Positions 51,544 to 58,949 of a stretch of DNA of 64,000 bases are shown here, one piece after another (position 1 is the first letter of the stretch; every line of letters starts with the position of its first letter). Both the position numbers and the translations under genes were made by a program. Origin of the DNA: Roseibium sp. TrichSKD4 (GTDB taxonomy: Bacteria > Pseudomonadota > Alphaproteobacteria > Rhizobiales > Stappiaceae); NCBI RefSeq assembly GCF_000148725.1, contig NZ_GL476319.1, forward strand, positions 763,923 through 827,922, read 5' to 3'. The notes beneath the pieces were generated by a model that searched no databases, had not been told where the DNA came from, and saw only the letters and a list, made by a program, of their open reading frames with translations.

Positions 51544-53806
51544 TCTTCTTTTCGGCACGCAAGAAACTTTCCCCGAAATCTTCTTCCATCGCCCGGTACG
51601 CGGAATACTCTCCACCCCGGCGATACATTTGCAGGAGACGCAAAGCCTCCTCTGCAACTTCTTCTCCAGCTTCAATTCGGGCCTCCAGATCACGGGCGCG
51701 GCGATACCGGTCCATTCCTGTGTCTGGCCCTGCTTCCCGGTCTTTCCCGGCTGGTCGAAGCTGGTGAATCTCTGCCATGGCCGGAACTGGTTCGGCGCTG
51801 GCCTTGGTATTGGCTTGTGCGGCGTTGCCTGAAACAGCGCCGGATTGATCGGCAAACTCGGCGCGGATCTCGGCCATCATGTCTTTGAGATCAGCTGAAG
51901 GCTCGCCTGGCTTGATCGGGGCCGACACCTGCGCTGCCGCATCAAGCGCAGGTGTCGTCCACCGCTCTTCCCGTTGAGGGAAGGCAAGAACCTTGTCCGC
52001 TCTGTCCTGTTCAAGGATGGCATTGACCGCATCGCGCGGCTTGATCCGTTTGGCTTCGGCCTTGATCGGCGCGCTTTGTTCGTCCAGATAGGCTTTTTGC
52101 ATGGCCCGTGTTCTGGCGATCGTCTCGGCCCGGTCATAGCCTGCCAGTTCCGCGCAAACTGCCTGACCAAGATAGGTCTCGCCGGTTTTATCAAAGACCC
52201 AGAGCCGCCCGATATCATGCGGGTCCATGCGGCAGAACACGGTCTCTTCCGGCATCACCACGAAATCATCTGGAAGATAATGTTCGTTATTTGCCCGTAT
52301 GCCTTTTTTGGTGACAATGCGGATGCCGTCGCCTTTCGGGATGGGGGCGAGCAGAACATCAAGAGCACGCTCGTTCACTGTCCGTATCGGGGCTGTGGAC
52401 TGTGCGGCCTTTCCAGCGGGTGACTGCCGCTTCAAGCCCTCGTGGGGTTTATGGGCATAAACGTCCTCGGCCCACCTCGTCGTCATTTCCTGAAGCTCGA
52501 CAGGGGATACTTCCACGGAAAACGCATTGTAATCAGAGACCCCAAGCCGCTGTGCAAAGGCGCGCCGCCCTTCGATAACAGACCGCTCAGCAACATTGTG
52601 TCCGACAAAGCCTGGAAGCAGCTCAATGAAGGAATGCTGGAACGTCCCGATAACCCGCTCAACATGGGGCTTTTGTTCCGGCGAGTAGGCGTCACAAGTG
52701 TGCTGCTCGATCTCAAGGGCTTGCAGAAGGCGCTTCGTTTGTCTGGCAACAAAATCGCTGCCGTTATCGGTTTTCACGGTTTCCGGCACACCCCATTTGA
52801 GGATCGCTTCCCGCAAAAGCAGGCCAACCGCTTCGGCGCGTGGCGTACAGGAGATCGTGAAGATGGTCCGGCGCGACCAGACATCAATGCAGGCATAAAC
52901 GGTCCACCGGCCCTCGGTGGTCAGCATGTCCACCGGGGAGGCGTCGATTTCCCAGAGCTGGTTGAGGCGAACAATCCCGTCCGATGCTCCGCCCGCCATG
53001 ACAAACCGATGGGTATCTTTCCAGCCATCTGGATCCGTGTGACGCTTGATGGTAGCTGCGTATTCTCCCTTCCATTGCTTGATGGAATTCTGGAAGGTTC
53101 TGAGCGACGGCATGTCGTAGCTGGAGCATTCACCCGTTTCCGGGTCGACAACATCAATGGAGTTGCTGAACCTTTTGACAGCCATGTCGCGCAGAGCCGA
53201 TGCCGACAGGTGTGGTGCTTTGAATATGGCTGCCAGAATGTAGATTTTCAGCTGACCGTTTTCGGCAAGTTCCAAAACACCCTTGCCTTTGCGGCAGGCC
53301 GAGCGATCAAATCCAAGGGCTGCCGGTTCATCCCTTTGGGCAGCCTTGCGCCAACGGGCCAGTGTGCGCGTTGAAATCCTCTTGACCTGCTCCTTGATCC
53401 AGTCTGGTAGGGGAATGTCACCGGCATCAAACAGGCGAACAAAAAGGTCATCGGCGCTCAAGATGGTAAGACCAGTATCCTTCCGGAACCGGTCGGCAAT
53501 CCTGAGAACACCCATCCGGGCGACATGGGCTGTCCGCTCCGCGTCCGAGCCACCCAATCCGTCTCCCAGTTCCAGATCCCTATGATCGATCGTCAGAAAA
53601 CTGCGGACATAGGCGCGCCGTTGTGCGAGTGGCAAAAGATCAATGTGATATTCGTAGCCACCGCCTACGCGGCCTTCACGTTTCCGGCATAGCGGGGAGT
53701 TCTGCCAACCTTCGCGATTAATCATTTGCTGTAGGCTGGAGCGAGCATTCGGAAGCCCTTCCAACTTAAGTTCCGCAAGCTCATTGATTGTCAGATAGGT
53801 TTTCAT
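51536..53806 (-). CDS. A: MuA-like transposase
   Basis: 756 residues. N-terminal winged DNA-binding domain (MKTYLTINELAELKLEGLPN, INREGWQNSPLCRKREGRVG), then end-binding and the DDE core: NQLWEIDASPVDMLTTEGRW (Asp), PETVKTDNGSDFVARQTKRL (Asp) and KPHVERVIGTFQHSFIELLP (Glu). C-terminal part is helical and Ala/Glu-rich, fitting the MuB-interacting domain. Joins phage ends to target DNA in integration and replication. Probable binding sites are the L and R repeats. Confidence 0.95.
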   Translation of the reverse strand: MKTYLTINELAELKLEGLPNARSSLQQMINREGWQNSPLCRKREGRVGGGYEYHIDLLPLAQRRAYVRSFLTIDHRDLELGDGLGGSDAERTAHVARMGVLRIADRFRKDTGLTILSADDLFVRLFDAGDIPLPDWIKEQVKRISTRTLARWRKAAQRDEPAALGFDRSACRKGKGVLELAENGQLKIYILAAIFKAPHLSASALRDMAVKRFSNSIDVVDPETGECSSYDMPSLRTFQNSIKQWKGEYAATIKRHTDPDGWKDTHRFVMAGGASDGIVRLNQLWEIDASPVDMLTTEGRWTVYACIDVWSRRTIFTISCTPRAEAVGLLLREAILKWGVPETVKTDNGSDFVARQTKRLLQALEIEQHTCDAYSPEQKPHVERVIGTFQHSFIELLPGFVGHNVAERSVIEGRRAFAQRLGVSDYNAFSVEVSPVELQEMTTRWAEDVYAHKPHEGLKRQSPAGKAAQSTAPIRTVNERALDVLLAPIPKGDGIRIVTKKGIRANNEHYLPDDFVVMPEETVFCRMDPHDIGRLWVFDKTGETYLGQAVCAELAGYDRAETIARTRAMQKAYLDEQSAPIKAEAKRIKPRDAVNAILEQDRADKVLAFPQREERWTTPALDAAAQVSAPIKPGEPSADLKDMMAEIRAEFADQSGAVSGNAAQANTKASAEPVPAMAEIHQLRPAGKDREAGPDTGMDRYRRARDLEARIEAGEEVAEEALRLLQMYRRGGEYSAYRAMEEDFGESFLRAEKKSG

Positions 53807-54273
53807 CGGGTTCCCCCGATCTTCGCCCGCAGGAGTTTCTTGCGGGTTTCGAGTTCCACCTCATGATCTTCCAGAAGCGCCAGCTCGATTACACTTTCAA
53901 ACCGGGCCGGGATCACCTTCATGTCGAAGTCTTCAGCCAGAAAGCCCAAAAGCCGGAGTTGTCCTGTGGCATGGATCAACGCGTGGAACCGTTCCACCGT
54001 AATGTTGTTGCCGGTCTTGCCTTCCGCCGCATAGGCATCAAGCATGGCAAGGGTCACCTTTTGATCCAGGCGCTCACTCATCAGGTGTGCGATCTCTGCC
54101 CGGCCCTTGCCGCAATCTTTCAATGCAAGCCCGAGTGCCCGGCTAATTCTTGATCCGACCCGATTGCCTGGAATGGCTCCGGTCTCATAACCGACCGAGA
54201 CACGCGGCGGTGTCCAGTCGGAGAACATGTCGATCGTATAAAGATCACGGAGGGTTTTACGTCTACCGGCCAT
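53803..54273 (-). CDS. Early phage protein (156 aa)
   Basis: From ATG 54273. YTIDMFSDWTPPRVSVGYET, then IAHLMSERLDQKVTLAMLDA with a helix-turn-helix-like look, and NNITVERFHALIHATGQLRL. Common between ParB-like and MuA in alphaproteobacterial Mu-like phages. Function unknown. Overlaps MuA by 4 bases. Confidence 0.65.
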   Translation of the reverse strand: MAGRRKTLRDLYTIDMFSDWTPPRVSVGYETGAIPGNRVGSRISRALGLALKDCGKGRAEIAHLMSERLDQKVTLAMLDAYAAEGKTGNNITVERFHALIHATGQLRLLGFLAEDFDMKVIPARFESVIELALLEDHEVELETRKKLLRAKIGGTR

Positions 54274-55102
54274 TGAACCAGCCCTCCTCGTCAGCAAGGG
54301 CCATGATTTCGGCCTTGTTGGAGCGATAGATCTCGCGGCGGTTGGTCAGCGGCAGGCGTGGAAGCTTGTCCAGAATGCTCTTGTAGATTTTCTCGGTTGG
54401 CCGTTCCGCCTTGCCGGTTCGGACCAGAGCAATGGCATCGCCAACCGTTCCAGCTTCCGGCTCTTCCGCAAATAGAATGTTTAAAATCTTGTCCTGTTCG
54501 TCAGGCTTACACTCACCCAGGAGCTTCAAGTCAGATTGTTTCTCTGCGAATTTGGTGTTCTTCAGGCGTTCGCGAGTGGCAGGAGAAAGGGCATTGTAGA
54601 TCGTGATTGCAAGACGAATGGAACGATCACTCAAGCCCGTCTTTTCTGAAGCATTTTGGCAAAAGGAAAAAATTGCCACTTGCCTCTTTTGGCCGCCAAT
54701 GTGCTGGTTACCGCGCTTGCCACCGTGTTTGGTGTCCGGGTGAAGCGTCTCATAAATCCGCTTTAAATCGAAAAGAGCTTCGCAGCGTTCCAGCGCATTA
54801 AAATCCAGCCTTGCAAGATTTTCCAAAATCTCGCGGCGGCGCAGCTCATGAGGGTTTTCGCCTAATTCAGGCGACAATACCCGCGCGTCTATTTCTTTCC
54901 ATTTGCACAGTTTCGCAGCTGCCAGGCGGTGAGCGCCGGTCACAAGTTCAAATCGCTTGTCCCGCTGCACCACATCAATTGGTGTCAGTTGGCCGTGTTC
55001 TTTGAAAGAGACGCTAATGAACTCAGCCCAATCAGGGTCTACGTCACGAGACCGTCCGTCGAGCACATCAATCAATCTGAGTTCGATCTTTTTGTCAGTC
55101 AT
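54263..55102 (-). CDS. ParB/Srx-domain protein
   Basis: 279 residues from ATG 55102. ParB N domain: FKEHGQLTPIDVVQRDKRFE, LVTGAHRLAAAKLCKWKEID, HELRRREILENLARLDFNAL. Helix-turn-helix ASEKTGLSDRSIRLAITIYN follows. In Mu-like phages of this class such proteins lie before MuA; they could regulate early genes or transposition, no partition partner (ParA) is present. Confidence 0.8.
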   Translation of the reverse strand: MTDKKIELRLIDVLDGRSRDVDPDWAEFISVSFKEHGQLTPIDVVQRDKRFELVTGAHRLAAAKLCKWKEIDARVLSPELGENPHELRRREILENLARLDFNALERCEALFDLKRIYETLHPDTKHGGKRGNQHIGGQKRQVAIFSFCQNASEKTGLSDRSIRLAITIYNALSPATRERLKNTKFAEKQSDLKLLGECKPDEQDKILNILFAEEPEAGTVGDAIALVRTGKAERPTEKIYKSILDKLPRLPLTNRREIYRSNKAEIMALADEEGWFNGR

Positions 55103-55276
55103 GTAAATGACCTCATTTGTTTCTGATGGGAGAAAAAGACCGGGCGGCAGGTAGCTAGCCTTGTAGGGCCGCCCGGCAAGTTGCTCAGGGAAACGCCAAC
55201 CGCACTTCAAAAGGGGGAGAGGTTGACAAAAGACGGGTAGCCCCGCGACCGCACCACTAACGCAGGTGCCGCTATC

Positions 55277-55570
55277 TTAAAGAGGCTCAGTAAGGGGAAA
55301 TGCCAGCCAGCAAGCACCGCCAATCCCAAGTGTGTTCAGATGAACGGCAATTGCCATGGCTGAGTGTTCATCTTGAAAAACAAAAGCGTCACCAGGCAGG
55401 TATCCAGTCTTTGCAAGGACCCGAAGTCCTTCGGCGGTTTCCGTATCGCTGGTTTCACCCGTAAAGAAATACCGTCGCCCTGACTTTGATATCTTGGTCA
55501 GGATGAATGCATCATTCGGACATTCAGTCGGTGTCAGATGCTCGCTCTTTTTTTGATCAAGCTGTGTCAT
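55277..55570 (-). CDS. Small early phage protein (97 aa)
   Basis: AFILTKISKSGRRYFFTGET, then FQDEHSAMAIAVHLNTLGIG. Looks like a small alpha/beta domain. Overlaps Ner by 1 base. No family. Confidence 0.6.
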   Translation of the reverse strand: MTQLDQKKSEHLTPTECPNDAFILTKISKSGRRYFFTGETSDTETAEGLRVLAKTGYLPGDAFVFQDEHSAMAIAVHLNTLGIGGACWLAFPLTEPL

Positions 55571-55881
55571 CAGGCAGCCTTCCTGTCTGGGGGCTGCGTA
55601 GATTTCTGACTAGCGCGCCTGGTCATTTGTTTGGTAGAAACACGAAGAGAGGTTCGAACCGGATAGCGATCCGGCCAAAGCTCTTGGGCAGGGGTTTCGA
55701 GGAACTCTGAAATGACCGTCTCGGCAGCACGCACAGTGCGTGTCCAGACATGGGCAAAGGCGCGACGGGATATTCCGGCCCGTTCCGCAAGCTCCTTGGT
55801 GGTCATCCCTTGCCGAAGAATTTCGGCATAGATCGAGTGTCGATCCCAGCCATTAACTGGCGGGAACTCGGGCTTGGACAT
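55570..55881 (-). CDS. ner: Ner-like regulator
   Basis: 103 residues from ATG 55881. NGWDRHSIYAEILRQGMTTK, ELAERAGISRRAFAHVWTRT and AQELWPDRYP match the Mu Ner/Nlp helix-turn-helix family. Represses early transcription after transposase is made. A perfect 11-bp hairpin and 11-bp direct repeats lie upstream. Confidence 0.87.
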   Translation of the reverse strand: MSKPEFPPVNGWDRHSIYAEILRQGMTTKELAERAGISRRAFAHVWTRTVRAAETVISEFLETPAQELWPDRYPVRTSLRVSTKQMTRRASQKSTQPPDRKAA

Positions 55882-55900
55882 GAGAAGCCTCTTGGTTGGG

Positions 55901-55928
55901 AAAACGGCTTGCGGCAACAAGCCGTTTT
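55901..55928. terminator. Hairpin in early leader, possible attenuator
   Basis: AAAACGGCTTG and CAAGCCGTTTT form an 11-bp perfect stem with loop CGGCAA. On the plus strand it ends TTTTTC; on the minus strand TTTTCCC. It lies between ner and the divergent promoters. Confidence 0.55.
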
Positions 55929-55950
55929 TCTTGAACGTTATGTGTGGCAA

Positions 55951-55973
55951 ATCGGCCCGACTATCGGCCCGAC
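55951..55973. promoter_or_regulatory. Tandem 11-bp operator candidate
   Basis: ATCGGCCCGAC occurs at 55951-55961 and 55963-55973, one helical turn apart, in the divergent ner/repressor control region. Likely repressor or Ner sites. Confidence 0.5.
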
Positions 55974-56036
55974 AAGAGAAGGATTAAGGGAAGATTCTCT
56001 TTTTGTAAAGGAGTATTTTCTTTTAATGAGAATTCT

Positions 56037-56519
56037 GTGGCTCGACCTGAAAGTGAACCGAAAACTCCGCTAGGCTCTAGATTGCGACAAGTTCGCCGCG
56101 AGCTCGGTGACAACCGTAGGGAAGAATTTGCCGAGCAACTAGAAATCAGCAAGGATTCCTTAGCTTTATATGAGCGCGGAGAAAACGTTCCCTCCGCGAC
56201 TGTCCTAGCCGAATATCATCGGAAGTTTGGTATCAACTTGAATTGGCTAGCTACCGGTCAGGGTGGCATGTTCTTTGGAGATGACGTAAAAGTAGGTAAT
56301 GTCACCCTCGCAGAAATTCGAGAATTCGTTTGGAACATTGCGGCAACCTTCTGGGAACGGCTACCGCGAAGAACAAAATCTGAAGCCTTCGCGGATCAAT
56401 TTGTTGAGATGCTCGACTATCTTCTCAGCCGGGAAGACCTGCAAGAAGGCGCGGCCTCTGAAGTGATCCATTTCGCCGCTGAACAGCGGAAACGCGCATC
56501 CGGTCAAGACGAGACATGA
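56037..56519 (+). CDS. Phage repressor, XRE-type
   Basis: 160 residues from a GTG at 56037. Helix-turn-helix GSRLRQVRRELGDNRREEFA, EQLEISKDSLALYERGENVP; C-terminal half is helical (LAEIREFVWNIAATFWERLP) and has no LexA-type peptidase residues that I can see. Divergent from ner as in Mu. An AAGGAG stands at 56008-56013, but no in-frame start fits it. Its last 95 bases overlap the GNAT gene on the opposite strand. Confidence 0.8.
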   Translation: MARPESEPKTPLGSRLRQVRRELGDNRREEFAEQLEISKDSLALYERGENVPSATVLAEYHRKFGINLNWLATGQGGMFFGDDVKVGNVTLAEIREFVWNIAATFWERLPRRTKSEAFADQFVEMLDYLLSREDLQEGAASEVIHFAAEQRKRASGQDET

Positions 56520-57036
56520 GCTTGTCATAATCAGGCACGATGTACCCGACTTCAGGGATCGGAGCTTCCGCTATTACACGATCCCTGGACACGACGGCTT
56601 TACAGCCAAGCTGCGGGTAAATCCTGCGATATGGATTGTCTTTGAATGCCCATAAGCAGGCGGGCCATAAGCCGCTAGACTTCAGCGTAGACGCCAAAGT
56701 CATCAGGCCCAAAGGTCCGGCGTCCGTTCCTCGATACTCCGGCAGAATGTAACAGGCATGCATTTCACCTTTAGCAATGATTGCTTCATCCATATTACGG
56801 AGCGCTGCCGCAAAACCGGCAATCTCGCCATTAAATAAAATTACAAAAAAGAAACCGTATTCAGGAGGATCAATAACCCAATTCAACCATTGATTACGCC
56901 TATAGCGCAGACTTCTTGCTAGGTGTACTGCGTCTGGCATAAACGAATACACTTCTTTCCAGCAAGCTACATGTATTTTAGCAATTTCTTCAACATCGCA
57001 CAGTTTAACTGTACGTACGGTAGCACCAATAGACAT
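56425..57036 (-). CDS. GNAT-family acetyltransferase (left-end cargo)
   Basis: 203 residues. VRTVKLCDVEEIAKIHVACW at the start, GEIAGFAAALRNMDEAIIAK, GEMHACYILPEYRGTDAGPL (motif A, acetyl-CoA loop in a changed form) and LGCKAVVSRDRVI. Target unknown. Lies between the repressor and the phage end, so it is cargo; its C-terminus overlaps the repressor 3' end. Confidence 0.75.
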   Translation of the reverse strand: MSIGATVRTVKLCDVEEIAKIHVACWKEVYSFMPDAVHLARSLRYRRNQWLNWVIDPPEYGFFFVILFNGEIAGFAAALRNMDEAIIAKGEMHACYILPEYRGTDAGPLGLMTLASTLKSSGLWPACLWAFKDNPYRRIYPQLGCKAVVSRDRVIAEAPIPEVGYIVPDYDKLMSRLDRMRVSAVQRRNGSLQRPRLLAGLPG

Positions 57037-57056
57037 CGCACCTGTTCCTCAATAAG

Positions 57057-57443
57057 ATGGAAAACAGGCGCGCGGGACATACGATGCGCAATCAAAGACT
57101 GAGTGGAATTATAGCAACCCGCGTGTCCGATATCGGCATTGGTAGGGCAATCATATGCTTTATCGGGCTGTCAGTCGGGTTTGCTATGATCCTTTCTGCG
57201 CTATTGTTGTATTTCGTTATCTTACCACTTTCCTATGATGAAATCTCTGAAGATGACCTGGCAAAAATTGCTGAGGTTGCAAGTTGCGCGACTGGTGAGC
57301 CTGCAGCGTCGCTTTGGATACTTGCGGAGCAAGATATTCCTTGGTTTAAGCTACGGCATAATTCTATTGCGGCCCGTTTGTTAGTTGATGTCGACCTCAA
57401 CCGCTGCACTGTCCGTCAATCCTCTCACACTAATGTTGAGTAG
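57057..57443 (+). CDS. Single-pass membrane protein of unknown function (left-end cargo)
   Basis: 128 residues; ATG 57084 is an alternative start. One strong transmembrane helix (AIICFIGLSVGFAMILSALL LYF) and a periplasmic tail with two Cys. Start is only 20 bases from the divergent GNAT start. Overlaps the Cache gene 3' ends by 63 bases. Confidence 0.55.
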   Translation: MENRRAGHTMRNQRLSGIIATRVSDIGIGRAIICFIGLSVGFAMILSALLLYFVILPLSYDEISEDDLAKIAEVASCATGEPAASLWILAEQDIPWFKLRHNSIAARLLVDVDLNRCTVRQSSHTNVE

Positions 57444-58154
57444 GGGAAACTCCGCGCTCTTCGTCCAAACGACCGAGAAAACTGAGTGTTTGTATCTGAC
57501 AACCAACGAGCCAGTGTCTTTATTTTTTAAATAGGGTTTTAATTGCAGAACCAAGCCTGGAACAAGATCGCCTTCCGGCGGAAACATAGTGATAATATTA
57601 TTATCCGATTTACGCACCGCAGATGACCAACAGTCCCCACACTCGTTTTGAAGATCCACGAGCACATAGGGGGAAATTACGACAACAAACGTAAGCTCCC
57701 CAATTCGCTTTGCGATAGGCACAAATGGCGCACCTGAAGTCCGGCCAATAACCTGTTCTCCGATTACGATCCCTTCAGTGGAAAGAGCTTCTTTGAAGTA
57801 ACTCCTGTCAGACAGATCAAGCGGCAATACGGGGTATTTGTAACTGTCATGCAGAAGCTTGCCCTTTTCGTCGATGACCAATAGAGCGCGCGCACCTGGT
57901 ATGCCTTGAACAATGCGGTTTAGTTCAGTGTGTACAAGACGGTTAACTCTGAGGGACGAAGTAATGATCGCGGCAGCGTTAATCGCTTGGTCAGCAGCAA
58001 ACAATGTTCTTTCCGCTAACAACATACTTGCCCGCGCCGTGGTAACATTACGCTCAATACGCAAGCCCACGCTTGCAGCGTGTGCTCCCCATGAGGTTAC
58101 TGACATCAGGCACAAAACAGCGGACACAAATCCTAGTTTAAGAGCATTAAACAT
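57381..58154 (-). CDS. Periplasmic Cache-like (dCache) domain protein (left-end cargo)
   Basis: 257 residues with a signal peptide (LGFVSAVLCLMSVTSWGAHA). The rest looks like the extracellular sensor of diguanylate cyclases and chemoreceptors: IPGARALLVIDEKGKLLHDS, DLSDRSYFKEALSTEGIVIG and FVPIAKRIGELTFVVVISPY, but no second transmembrane helix or output domain follows. A free-standing periplasmic ligand binder is unusual. Confidence 0.65.
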   Translation of the reverse strand: MFNALKLGFVSAVLCLMSVTSWGAHAASVGLRIERNVTTARASMLLAERTLFAADQAINAAAIITSSLRVNRLVHTELNRIVQGIPGARALLVIDEKGKLLHDSYKYPVLPLDLSDRSYFKEALSTEGIVIGEQVIGRTSGAPFVPIAKRIGELTFVVVISPYVLVDLQNECGDCWSSAVRKSDNNIITMFPPEGDLVPGLVLQLKPYLKNKDTGSLVVRYKHSVFSVVWTKSAEFPLLNISVRGLTDSAAVEVDIN

Positions 58155-58608
58155 CGCAGACCAATCACAACGAATACATTAAACCAACTAGCTACTTTGA
58201 GCAGCTGACCTTACGTAATTTTGGGTCGTGAAATTATCGTGATATTTTGCAAGGCGTGAAAATAGCGAGATCATCGCAGGGTTAAACCGGCTACTTAAAA
58301 TTATGTTTGATCAGACTTGGAGGTTCATATTACGCTGATTTCCGCCGTTTTTATTAAGTAGCCGCCATCCATGCTTTTTCCCAAATACCGGCTACTTGAA
58401 TTTCTTCTTGTGTTGTTTTTCTTGATTTTTTCAGAATACTCAGCGCTACGAATTTCTCGAAAATGGCCGAAAGTGCCATTTGTTATTGCGCACCCTAATT
58501 TTATGGGTTTTTCAGTCACGTCGATTGGAGTTGATTTAACTCTATGAAAAGACGACAGATTTCTATCTGTAATCGTCTATTTCTATCCGTATCCAGATTT
58601 ATCCATTC
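58155..58608. other. Prophage left-end noncoding region
   Basis: No gene seen. A/T-rich. Contains L2 and three copies of a GGCTACTT element: ACCGGCTACTT at 58286-58296 and 58387-58397, and an inverted TTAAGTAGCC at 58354-58363 that could pair with GGCTACTTAA at 58289-58298. Confidence 0.55.
58474..58491 (-). repeat. Transposase site L2
   Basis: TGCCATTTGTTATTGCGC, identical to L1, 135 bases further in; Mu L1-L2 are also about 100 bases apart. Confidence 0.75.
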
Positions 58609-58632
58609 TGCCATTTGTTATTGCGCGTCACA
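58609..58632 (-). repeat. Transposase site L1 and terminal CA
   Basis: TGCCATTTGTTATTGCGC at 58609-58626, followed by GTCACA, the end of the element. Inverted match to R1 over most positions. Confidence 0.85.
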
Positions 58633-58637
58633 ATTCT
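58633..58637. repeat. Target-site duplication ATTCT, right copy
   Basis: ATTCT follows the terminal CA and matches 17913-17917. Confidence 0.9.
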
Positions 58638-58707
58638 TACGAGAAAAAGCGTACGGCTAAATTGTGAATTGGTCATAAGTTATTGAAATAATTAAACCCT
58701 GCAATAC

Positions 58708-58754
58708 CTCTTAATCAGACGGTCCCGGGTTCGAATCCCTGTGCACCCACCATT
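58708..58754 (+). repeat. attR: 47-bp copy of tRNA-Lys 3' end
   Basis: Identical to 3206-3252. It lacks the acceptor 5' strand, D arm and first half of the anticodon arm, so it is no functional tRNA. Confidence 0.9.
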
Positions 58755-58949
58755 TTTTCACATAACTTTCCAAATTATTCGGTGACGTAGCGCTGATCCT
58801 GCGAGTACCTTCCTAGACCAGCATTCCAAAATTACACCTACGGAAGTAGCTGGAGTCTCGAGCAATATTACTCACGACCAAAACTCTATATTAACCATGA
58901 ATCTCCATATTCCATTTTCACAATAAATGGTTTTACTGGAGTAATTCAG

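Larger units (their letters stand above)
17918..58632 (-). mobile_element. Mu-like transposable prophage (40,715 bp), oriented leftward
   Basis: Both ends begin, read inward, with TGT, two variable bases and CGCGCAA, and carry two transposase-site-like repeats each; the element is flanked by ATTCT. Gene content: repressor, Ner, MuA, MuB, GemA, Mor-like activator, Mu-type terminase, portal, head and protease genes, and a P2-type contractile tail. Nearly all functions of a complete phage are present. Apparent lesion: an amber codon in baseplate gene W. Cargo genes are found at both ends. Confidence 0.93.
3206..58754. mobile_element. Integrated element at tRNA-Lys (decayed prophage/island) containing a nested Mu-like prophage
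   Basis: The element is bounded by the 47-bp tRNA-derived repeat. Removing the later Mu-like insertion leaves about 14.8 kb. It carries RM and nuclease remnants at the attL side, small unknown genes in the middle, and a tail-fibre plus lysis module that originally ended about 140 bases from attR. No integrase, excisionase, replication, head or terminase gene of this older element is present, and three IS insertions or remnants lie in its left half. It is therefore probably immobile by itself. The deletion of the integrase may be linked to the IS-mediated rearrangement near 8463-10958. Confidence 0.8.

Noticed and set aside
54263-55102. ParB as part of a plasmid partition system
   Set aside because: No ParA or parS-like array; it lies in the early operon of a transposable phage.
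56520-56560. Left phage end just after the repressor
   Set aside because: This would be the Mu arrangement, but no TG/CA end or repeat is found here; the repeats and ATTCT duplication put the end at 58632.
58700-58754. Second tRNA-Lys gene
   Set aside because: Only the 3' part is present; D arm and 5' acceptor strand are missing, so it is attR.
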